Positions 1 to 5,349 of a stretch of 5,349 nucleotides of DNA are shown piece by piece. Both the position numbers and the translations under genes were made by a program. Below the pieces are notes generated by a model. The model made no database searches and was not told the DNA's origin. It saw only the letters and a list, made by a program, of their open reading frames with translations. The DNA comes from Anaerolineales bacterium (lineage in GTDB: Bacteria; Chloroflexota; Anaerolineae; Anaerolineales; Villigracilaceae), in contig JANWWB010000337.1 of assembly GCA_025056515.1 (NCBI GenBank), positions 1 to 5,349 of the forward strand, read 5' to 3'. Each line of letters begins with the position of its first letter. Position 1 is the first letter of the stretch.

Positions 1-68
1 CCCCCACCGATAATCACAACATCGTAGGTCGTATCCGAAGAAGAATGCAAATCCAAATCGAACAGCAT
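1..68 (-). CDS. N-terminus of FAD/NAD(P)-binding oxidoreductase, probably thioredoxin reductase-like (partial)
   Basis: Only the first 22 codons are present; the gene runs off the low-coordinate edge. The ATG at 68-66 opens a frame ending in YDVVIIGGG, the first beta strand and glycine-rich turn (GxGxxG type) of an FAD-binding Rossmann fold. The final G of that string is inferred from the two bases left at the edge. The roughly 14-residue lead before YDVVIIGG resembles thioredoxin reductases I recall from Chloroflexota, which would reduce thioredoxin with NADPH in the cytoplasm. Other two-dinucleotide-binding flavoproteins begin the same way, and the CxxC active site lies outside the window, so the exact enzyme is not settled. 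The start is well supported by a GAGGAG ribosome-binding site 8 nt upstream. It lies 104 nt downstream of the DUF2007 gene on the same strand, so it may be the operon's next gene or start from its own promoter. Confidence 0.75.
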   Translation of the reverse strand, partial: MLFDLDLHSSSDTTYDVVIIGG

Positions 69-172
69 CTCCCTCTCTCCTCACCTTCCACAAGCGTAGG
101 TTCTTTCCGTCAGTTAGATGCACCTGACCCCAAAAGGTGACATAACACCATCCCAAGAGGTTGCGCTACCGA
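69..172. other. Spacer between the DUF2007 gene and the oxidoreductase gene
   Basis: This is the longest non-coding stretch in the window, 104 bases. Apart from the ribosome-binding site it holds only a weak inverted repeat, CACCT at 121-125 with AGGTG at 135-139 (5-bp stem, 9-nt loop), with no following T run. No hexamer pair with proper spacing stands out as a sigma-70 promoter on the minus strand. The only ATG-initiated frame noticed in it is about nine codons long, so no small gene is supported. Confidence 0.5.
77..82 (-). promoter_or_regulatory. Shine-Dalgarno sequence of the oxidoreductase gene
   Basis: On the minus strand this reads GAGGAG, within a longer purine run (AAGGTGAGGAGAGAGGGAG), and sits 8 nt before the ATG at 68-66. 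It is the strongest ribosome-binding site in the window and fixes the start of the partial oxidoreductase. Confidence 0.75.
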
Positions 173-445
173 CTAGTCCAAACTGTTAGCGGATCCCTCA
201 GCGTCGAACAAGGTCATATCGATCTCAAGTTCGCTTAATAACTGCCTGGCTTCGTGCGCTTGCTCTTTGGGGACAAAAATCTGCACCCGTCCTAAGCTAT
301 CCACCTCAACGGGATAAATCAAGTGTCCCACAGCCTCTTGGATAAGCTCAACTTCAATTTCATGCGCTTGCAGAAAACTTGCGAGAAGTTCGGCATTCAA
401 GCGACCTTGGACATCAGCTAGGTGAATCCATTGGAGCGCAGTCAT
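173..445 (-). CDS. DUF2007-family small protein (putative signal-transducing protein)
   Basis: A 90-residue soluble protein matching the DUF2007 pattern: an opening hydrophobic strand (LQWIHLADVQG), a helix with an alanine/leucine pattern (NAELLASFLQAHEIEVEL, about residues 17-34), then a strand-rich section ending in VQIFVPKEQAHEARQLL (about 54-70), where the family has a V-x-V strand followed by a helix. The family is ferredoxin-like in fold and annotated as 'putative signal transducing protein'; its real role is unknown. The open frame extends upstream to 571, but those 42 extra codons lie wholly inside the YwiC-like gene in another frame and have no family resemblance. The ATG at 445-443 is chosen because it begins at the domain, overlaps the upstream stop as ATGA, and has a GGAG about 7 nt before it. 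Translation is probably coupled to the upstream gene. It ends in TAG with an acidic tail. Confidence 0.8.
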   Translation of the reverse strand: MTALQWIHLADVQGRLNAELLASFLQAHEIEVELIQEAVGHLIYPVEVDSLGRVQIFVPKEQAHEARQLLSELEIDMTLFDAEGSANSLD

Positions 446-1272
446 CCCAATCTCCAAACCACAATAAAGACAATGGTGAACAATGTGCTGACCAAAAGCT
501 GACGCAAGCCAATACGGGTCGGCTTGACACCGACGGCGGGATGTTGGATTCCCCATAGCGTCTCGAGCCATTGGAGCAAGAAAGGGAGGAAAATCCAGCT
601 TGGCAGCAGAGAAGTCAGGCCTGCCGCCAGGCTAAAGAGCAGATTGAACGAGGTATACAGCAGAGCACGACTGCCCATGCGCCAACGTTGGATCAGAGGA
701 GGAACAGACGGCAAAACGCGCTGTTCTAAGCGCAAATAGGCATACACAATCGAGGCCGCGGCTTGCAGCCAGGTTAATAGCCAAAGTGCCCAACCAATCG
801 GGTCATATTGTCCTTCCCCCACCCAAAGCGCCGCCGGAGCGACCAACGCCAGAGCACCCGTAGCCAGAATCTCGACTCCCGCTTGGCGACGCTCGGCGCG
901 GCGACTGACCAAGTACAAATGCCAAGCAAAAATCGGCAAGCCCGGCGCAGCCAACAACAAAACCTCGGTTTGGCCATTGAGAAGCAGCCCGGCCAGGGCG
1001 CCCACCAGCAAGAGACTATAAACACCCAACCAAAAGGAGGCGGCGGCCAACTCCTGGCGCGGACGCCGTCCACTCCACACTTTGACCATGATGGTGATAG
1101 GCTGGCGAAGAAGGAAAACCAACACAGCCGCCGCAATCAGAAACCAACCGGCGGGCTGAAAACGCTCAGCGGCAAAAAGGCCAATCAATAAAGGACTCAG
1201 CAGGAACACCCACGAACCATGCTCCTGCGGAATGGCAACGTGACGCACAAAGAGAGAGCGTAGTTCTGCCAT
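442..1272 (-). CDS. YwiC-like polytopic membrane protein
   Basis: A 276-residue, strongly hydrophobic protein with about eight predicted membrane helices. It shows the YwiC-like family signature: PQEHGSW at residues 15-21 before the first helix (family consensus near P-K/Q-EHGAW), an RQP turn near 56-58 followed by a basic loop (SGRRPR), a conserved ETG-like stretch (EILATGALALVAP, 134-146), the aromatic W-LQAAASIVYAYLR segment (168-181), and the C-terminal GVKPTRIG loop (248-255) leading into the last helix. The family is integral to the cytoplasmic membrane and its biochemical function is not established; it is recognised by these motifs only. The ATG at 1272-1270 has GAGGG about 10 nt upstream and is 24 nt from the helicase stop. 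The TGA overlaps the start of the DUF2007 gene, suggesting the two are translated together. The open frame is intact and family-sized. Confidence 0.85.
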   Translation of the reverse strand: MAELRSLFVRHVAIPQEHGSWVFLLSPLLIGLFAAERFQPAGWFLIAAAVLVFLLRQPITIMVKVWSGRRPRQELAAASFWLGVYSLLLVGALAGLLLNGQTEVLLLAAPGLPIFAWHLYLVSRRAERRQAGVEILATGALALVAPAALWVGEGQYDPIGWALWLLTWLQAAASIVYAYLRLEQRVLPSVPPLIQRWRMGSRALLYTSFNLLFSLAAGLTSLLPSWIFLPFLLQWLETLWGIQHPAVGVKPTRIGLRQLLVSTLFTIVFIVVWRLG

Positions 1273-1296
1273 AACTCTAAACCCTCTGAAAGAGAC

Positions 1297-4125
1297 TCAC
1301 ACACCCAACCACTTTGCGGCCATCCGCGGTAGGTCGGCCAGCGGACCAACCCGGCGTGTGCAGGGCGGTAACGACTCGATAAAGGCTCGCCCGTAAGATT
1401 TGGTCAGGACGCGCCGGTCGAGGATGACCACAACTCCGCGGTCAGAAGCCGTGCGAATCAAGCGTCCAAACCCTTGACGAAAGCGCAAAACAGCATCGGG
1501 GAGATGATACTCATGAAAGGGGTCTTCGTAGAGTTCAGAGCGGGCGGCGACTAGGGGGTCGGTCGGGACAGCAAAGGGAAGCTTGACAATCACCAACACC
1601 GAAAGCGCCTCGCCAGGCACATCCACTCCTTCCCAAAACGAGCGCGTCCCCAGCAAGACGGCGCGTTCGGTCGTCTTGAACGATTCAAGAAGCATATTGG
1701 CTGAAGCGCCCTCACCTTGCTCATAGAGGATAATATCGTGTTTGGCCAGGGGAGCACTAATCGCCTGCGCCGTCCGCTTGAGCTGGGCATACGAGGTAAA
1801 GAGTACAAGCGCACGTCCACCGCTGGCACGACACAAGTGAATGAGTGTCTGCTCCACTTGACGCTGATAGTCCGGCGTGTGTGGTTCAGCGATGTCGTTG
1901 GGAATATAAAGGAGCGCAGCGTTCTGATAATCAAATGGCGAACCCAACATCAGTTCATCAGCCTCGTCGGCCGAGAGCGTATTGCGCATATAGTCAAATG
2001 AGCCATGCGCTGTCAGCGTCGCCGAGGTGAGAATCACCGAACGCTTCTCGTGCCAAAGATATTTCTCTACCAAGGGTCCCACACTGACCGGAGCTGCATT
2101 CAGTGAGAGACGATTGCCGTTCGGATGAAATTCCACCCAGTAGACATAGCCTTTTGCTGGTTCAAAGACCAGCGCATTGATCATGTTCTGGGTTTCTATC
2201 AGGCGACGGTAGAGATTGCTAAAGTTCGCAAGGATATCTTCGAGGGCGTCCAACCCTTCAGCATACAGGTCAGCAGCGGCTCGATGGAGTTCCTCTGTCA
2301 GACGGAGGAACAAACTCAAGGTTTCCGCTCCGGCACTCCAGGCTGTCTCGACCTCGTCCCAGCCGGGCAAAGTCCTCGTGGACGGCAAAATACGCTCTTG
2401 CCAGGCGTAATTGCCGTTCGATTGCCCTTCACGCTGAAACGCCACAAATTCCCCAAGCGCTTCGAAAAAGAGGCGTGTTTGCTCCTGCAAGCGCCAAGCC
2501 AGGCCAGTGGCACGCTCCACCTTCTGAGCAAGCAAAGCAAATTCAGCAGGACGGATAACGCTGCGTGTCTCGGCGAGTAACTGTCCAAAAAGACCAGATG
2601 TAGAGCCGCCAGCCTCTCGAAGCAGGCGCTCAATATCACTTTGGGTCACGCGCAGGCTGAGAGCATTGGTTGCTGCTTCTTCCAGATGATGGGCCTCGTC
2701 AATGATAACGTGCTGATATTCCGGCAAGACACGGTTATCCGTAGCGGCATCCGTCAGGAGCAAGGCATGGTTGACGACCAACAAATGCGCGTTGGCGGCC
2801 GCCTGCCTGGCGCGGAAGAAAGGACAGGCGCCTCCCTGTCGCTCTAGGCACATCTCATTCGTACAGGCAGCATCTTCCGCAGAAAGGTGAAGCCAGACAT
2901 CTCGCTCTGCCGCGCCGTTCAAGTTGATTTCATGACGGTCCCCGCTGCCGTTCTCATACAGCCAAACCAATACCTTGGCCAAGACACGTAGCTCGTCTGG
3001 GGTCGTCGGGCCACGTCTGCGCATCATGTCGAGACGGCGTGGACAAAGGTAATTCGAGCGTCCTTTCAAAATAGAGGCGCGCAGGTCTAGACCGAGAGCA
3101 GCACACAAGTCGGGGATGTCTTTCTTGATAAGTTGGTCTTGTAAGTTGATGGTATTGGTGGAAATCACAACGCGGGTGTTGTTCTGCAAGGCAAAGAGCG
3201 CCGCCGGCGCCAAATAGGCAAAGGACTTACCAACCCCGGTTCCGGCCTCCACCATGAGATGCTGACCATCTGAAAGAGCAGCGGCCACCGCACGCAACAT
3301 TTCGACTTGTTCTGGACGATGTTCGTAGGCTTCAAAGTAATTCGCAAACGGCCCTCCATAATCAAGCAAAGCGGCGGTCTCATCGGGGTCGAGGGGAATC
3401 AACTCCTCAGGAAGTTGAATCGGCAGCTCGCGACGTCGACGCTCGCGCGGGGGTTCAAACAGCGGTCCCACAGCCTGGTCCTCAGAGACAGGACGGGGTT
3501 TCTCGCCTTGCCGCAAACGCGCCCACAATACCTGTTGGAAAGGCCAAGCACCGTCCCATTCCACTTGTTCGCTATGACGGACAATTTCGGCAAGCAATTC
3601 CAGCGGCAAGCGCTCGAGATGTTCTCGAAGCAGATGAAACACAGAAACCGTTAGTCGAGCGTCATCCAGCGCACGATGATTCGCCGGCAAGGGAATGCCC
3701 AAAGCCCGCCCCAAAGCCCCCAGGTTATAGCGCCCGGCAGAAGGAAGCAGGACAGACGCTATTTCATACGTGTCAATCCGCTCGTTATACTGAAAAAGAC
3801 CGTACTTCTCGAAGAAGGATAAATCGAATTTGATATTATGACCCAAGATGGGTGCCTCCCCAATGAATTCAGTCAGTGCGGCCAGCACATCGGTCAACCG
3901 TGGAGCGCCGCGCACCATGACGTCATCGATTCCGGTCAAGCTGGTGATGAATTCGGGGATATGGCGGTTCGGATTGACTAACGTTGAAAATTCGCCTTCC
4001 ACCCTCCGCCCGCGGAAACGGATAGCGCCGATCTCAATCACGGCGTCGTTGCGCGGGTCTAGGCCAGTGGTTTCAATATCAAGAGCAACAATCGAGGTCA
4101 TTGTACGCTTCTCGTTGGTCATCAC
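1297..4125 (-). CDS. dinG: DinG-family ATP-dependent DNA helicase with N-terminal DEDDh 3'-5' exonuclease
   Basis: A 942-residue fusion acting on DNA in the cytoplasm. Residues about 11-175 are a DnaQ/epsilon-like exonuclease with all motifs visible: ExoI D16 and E18 in ALDIETTGL, ExoII D101 in GHNIKFDLSF, ExoIII H150 and D155 in HRALDDAR. The XPD/DinG-type superfamily 2 helicase follows: RPEQ motif at 270-273, Walker A AGTGVGKS at 294-301, DEAH at 476-479, TSATL at 700-704, the GTRSFWEGVDVPG motif at 826-838, and arginine-finger motif QGFGRLIR at 884-891. Four cysteines lie where the Fe-S cluster domain belongs, between Walker A and DEAH: C361, C421, C426 and C434. By family knowledge this is a 5'-3' helicase active on D-loops, R-loops and forked DNA in repair. 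The start is uncertain: GTG 4125, the adjoining ATG 4122, or ATG 4101, which gives a protein opening MTSIVALDIETT and has a GAGAAG upstream. Residue numbers are from the GTG. It lies 9 nt after the NERD-like gene. Confidence 0.95.
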   Translation of the reverse strand: MMTNEKRTMTSIVALDIETTGLDPRNDAVIEIGAIRFRGRRVEGEFSTLVNPNRHIPEFITSLTGIDDVMVRGAPRLTDVLAALTEFIGEAPILGHNIKFDLSFFEKYGLFQYNERIDTYEIASVLLPSAGRYNLGALGRALGIPLPANHRALDDARLTVSVFHLLREHLERLPLELLAEIVRHSEQVEWDGAWPFQQVLWARLRQGEKPRPVSEDQAVGPLFEPPRERRRRELPIQLPEELIPLDPDETAALLDYGGPFANYFEAYEHRPEQVEMLRAVAAALSDGQHLMVEAGTGVGKSFAYLAPAALFALQNNTRVVISTNTINLQDQLIKKDIPDLCAALGLDLRASILKGRSNYLCPRRLDMMRRRGPTTPDELRVLAKVLVWLYENGSGDRHEINLNGAAERDVWLHLSAEDAACTNEMCLERQGGACPFFRARQAAANAHLLVVNHALLLTDAATDNRVLPEYQHVIIDEAHHLEEAATNALSLRVTQSDIERLLREAGGSTSGLFGQLLAETRSVIRPAEFALLAQKVERATGLAWRLQEQTRLFFEALGEFVAFQREGQSNGNYAWQERILPSTRTLPGWDEVETAWSAGAETLSLFLRLTEELHRAAADLYAEGLDALEDILANFSNLYRRLIETQNMINALVFEPAKGYVYWVEFHPNGNRLSLNAAPVSVGPLVEKYLWHEKRSVILTSATLTAHGSFDYMRNTLSADEADELMLGSPFDYQNAALLYIPNDIAEPHTPDYQRQVEQTLIHLCRASGGRALVLFTSYAQLKRTAQAISAPLAKHDIILYEQGEGASANMLLESFKTTERAVLLGTRSFWEGVDVPGEALSVLVIVKLPFAVPTDPLVAARSELYEDPFHEYHLPDAVLRFRQGFGRLIRTASDRGVVVILDRRVLTKSYGRAFIESLPPCTRRVGPLADLPRMAAKWLGV

Positions 4126-4134
4126 CCAGAGAGC

Positions 4135-4845
4135 CTAATCTTCGCGTTCGGGCTGAGGCAATGCTTGTCGCAGTGTGGCAAGGACACTCGCAGGGAGCGG
4201 TTGCTGCGCAGCCTGTGCTTTGAGAAAATCCTTCAACGCTTTGGACGTTATAGCTGGTACCGGTGAATTCTCCACGTGCAATTCCACGCTTGGATCTGTA
4301 AAAACCAGAACAGCACGCACCGGCGGGAGAGATGTCGCCTCGGGCAAGAGGCGCTTGAGATAGCGCTCAACCGTCTGTACCTCGAGTTGGGCATCACGAT
4401 CCGGACGTCCTAGACTCTCCTGACCAAAAACACGCAAATAAGCGCGCACAAAACCGCCGCCTTTGGCCTTCCAACGTTTCCCGTCAAAGATAATCTTCCC
4501 TCCTTGATAGTAAGGAAGGAGCGTCCAAACGCCCGCCGGCCCGACCAGGAGATGCGGTGTAGGGGTGACATAATGATACAGGGTATACTCACGCCCCAAA
4601 CCTTTCATGCTTCTTGTCAGAATCTCATCCAGGCGCGGTGAACGTCCCCAACGATTGGTGAAGTAAGCACCGATCTGCGAGAGCACAAAGCCCAAAAATA
4701 ACGCGAACAGCGCCAAATTAAACAAATCGGAGCGCTGCAAAGTCACAACAAAACCTGCCAGCAGTACAACAAGAGCGGCTAGGGTAGCATACTTGCCGAT
4801 TTTAGCGTTGCGCTGAATAAGCTTCTGATTGACAACCAGCTTCAT
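4135..4845 (-). CDS. Membrane-anchored protein with a NERD-like domain, apparently lacking nuclease residues
   Basis: A 236-residue protein. A basic N-terminus leads into two hydrophobic helices at about 17-36 and 41-63, joined by a very short loop (QRSD), so both termini probably face the cytoplasm. The soluble part resembles NERD (nuclease-related) domains: a helix with DEILTRSMKGLG (about 73-84), strands around PHLLVGPAGVWTLLPYYQGGKI (about 97-118) matching the NERD 'hvvVgp-GvfviE-K-y-Gki' core, a basic KRWKAKGGG, and the distal VRAVLVFTDPSVELHVEN strand-rich region followed by an ITSKALKDFL helix. The acidic and lysine positions expected in the core are not evident: L-L-P replaces E-x-K. 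The assignment is by pattern only, so call it NERD-like. The ATG at 4845 overlaps the plsX TGA as ATGA, with AAGGGA about 7 nt upstream, implying translational coupling. The gene ends in TAG, 9 nt before the helicase start. Confidence 0.75.
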   Translation of the reverse strand: MKLVVNQKLIQRNAKIGKYATLAALVVLLAGFVVTLQRSDLFNLALFALFLGFVLSQIGAYFTNRWGRSPRLDEILTRSMKGLGREYTLYHYVTPTPHLLVGPAGVWTLLPYYQGGKIIFDGKRWKAKGGGFVRAYLRVFGQESLGRPDRDAQLEVQTVERYLKRLLPEATSLPPVRAVLVFTDPSVELHVENSPVPAITSKALKDFLKAQAAQQPLPASVLATLRQALPQPERED

Positions 4846-5349
4846 GTCGTCTTCCCTTGAGAGAGAGAATAGGCGATGGCTTCTTGAATAATCGGCAAAA
4901 TGTTTGCCTGCACCGCATCACGTGCCACGCGGATGGCATTTTGAATCGCCAAGGCATCGGAACGACCATGACCGATAAAAACAAGACCATTCACGCCCAG
5001 CAAAGGTGCTGCGCCATGTTCACTCGGGTCCATCAATTTCCTTATGCCGCGCAGAGCGGGCTTGACCAGCGCTCCGCCCAGCTTGGCCAGCAGACCGCCA
5101 TTTAGAATGGCCTCTTTAATTTTATCCATAAGGAGCTTGGCCACCGCTTCTGACGATTTGAGCAAGACATTGCCGGTAAAACCATCGGTCACCGCTACGT
5201 CCACCTTGCCGCCCAGCAGTTCCTTGCCCTCAATGTTACCATAGAAGTTCAGGCCAGATGCAGCAAGCAAAGGGTAAGTGTGCTTGACCAATTCATTGCC
5301 TTTGCCAGCTTCCTCGCCGTTCGCAATGAGCCCAATGCGTGGATTCTTG
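4842..5349 (-). CDS. plsX: Phosphate acyltransferase PlsX, C-terminal half (partial)
   Basis: 168 codons are present; the 5' end is beyond the window, and PlsX is normally about 330-350 residues. The frame is open to the last base, and its first visible residues are KNPRIGLIANGEEAGKGNELVK, matching the conserved PlsX segment PR-G-L-xNGEE-x-KGN. The signature DGFTGNVLLK lies at 5186-5157 and HGAAPLLGVNG (family: G-A-P-LLG-x-G) further on, followed by the usual IGHG and C-terminal A-I--A helix. PlsX converts acyl-ACP and phosphate into acyl-phosphate, the acyl donor for PlsY in the first step of phosphatidic acid synthesis; it is a peripheral membrane enzyme. Short frames in this region that begin at TTG 5291 are internal to the gene. 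The TGA overlaps the next gene's ATG, so the downstream NERD-like protein is probably coupled to it. I found no damaged residue in the visible half. Confidence 0.95.
   Translation of the reverse strand, partial: KNPRIGLIANGEEAGKGNELVKHTYPLLAASGLNFYGNIEGKELLGGKVDVAVTDGFTGNVLLKSSEAVAKLLMDKIKEAILNGGLLAKLGGALVKPALRGIRKLMDPSEHGAAPLLGVNGLVFIGHGRSDALAIQNAIRVARDAVQANILPIIQEAIAYSLSQGKTT
4852..4857 (-). promoter_or_regulatory. Shine-Dalgarno sequence of the NERD-like gene, inside plsX
   Basis: Minus-strand AAGGGA lies about 6-7 nt before the ATG at 4845-4843, within the last codons of plsX. It supports this ATG as the start and supports translational coupling through the ATGA overlap. Confidence 0.55.

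Noticed and set aside
121..139. Inverted repeat CACCT/AGGTG as a terminator
   Set aside because: The stem is only 5 bp with a 9-nt loop and no T run follows in either direction.
159..170. Near-palindrome GGTTGCGCTACC as an operator
   Set aside because: It is short, has mismatched arms and appears once, so it is expected by chance.
446..571. Upstream extension of the DUF2007 frame to a 132-residue protein
   Set aside because: The extra 42 codons lie in an alternative frame of the YwiC-like gene, have no family similarity, and the ATG at 445 has both an ATGA overlap and a ribosome-binding site.
808..1191. Plus-strand 127-codon open frame
   Set aside because: Its low-complexity, Q/R-rich product is what the antisense of a hydrophobic membrane-protein gene produces; the YwiC-like gene on the other strand explains the region.
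2125..2580. Plus-strand 151-codon open frame
   Set aside because: It is antisense to the helicase domain of dinG, shows no recognisable motif, and has no ribosome-binding site worth noting.
4497..4520. Hairpin-forming stretch with TCCTT and AAGGA arms
   Set aside because: It lies inside the NERD-like coding sequence, where the codons account for it, and has a mismatch and no downstream T run.

Overview
The window is one strand of a compact bacterial chromosome: every credible gene lies on the minus strand. In transcription order (high to low coordinates) they are the end of plsX (phosphate acyltransferase), a two-helix membrane protein with a NERD-like domain, a large DinG-type helicase with an N-terminal DEDDh exonuclease, a YwiC-like polytopic membrane protein, a small DUF2007 protein, and the first 22 codons of an FAD/NAD(P)-binding oxidoreductase resembling thioredoxin reductase. 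The plus-strand open frames are antisense shadows of these genes.

Layout: plsX occupies 4842-5349 and is cut by the window edge. It overlaps the NERD-like gene (4135-4845) by 4 nt in an ATGA stop/start. Nine bases separate that gene from the helicase (1297-4125), and 24 bases separate the helicase from the YwiC-like gene (442-1272). The YwiC-like gene overlaps the DUF2007 gene (173-445) by another ATGA. A 104-base spacer (69-172) then precedes the oxidoreductase start at 68, which has a strong Shine-Dalgarno sequence. The first five genes look like one transcription unit; the oxidoreductase may be its last member or may have its own promoter. No convincing promoter or rho-independent terminator is visible in any gap.

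Organism: moderate GC, mixed ATG/GTG starts, and a helicase that has both the exonuclease domain and the four Fe-S cysteines. With the oxidoreductase N-terminus and the YwiC-like and NERD-like neighbours, this suggests a Chloroflexota (Anaerolineae-like) bacterium. That is inference from remembered family patterns, not from a search.

Function: the genes do not form an obvious pathway. They cover phospholipid precursor synthesis, DNA repair, two membrane proteins of unknown role, a small putative signalling protein and probable redox metabolism. I see no RNA genes, CRISPR array, mobile element or defence cassette, and nothing that amounts to a clear new system. The most useful leads are the NERD-like protein, which appears to lack nuclease residues, and the helicase-exonuclease with both activities apparently intact.
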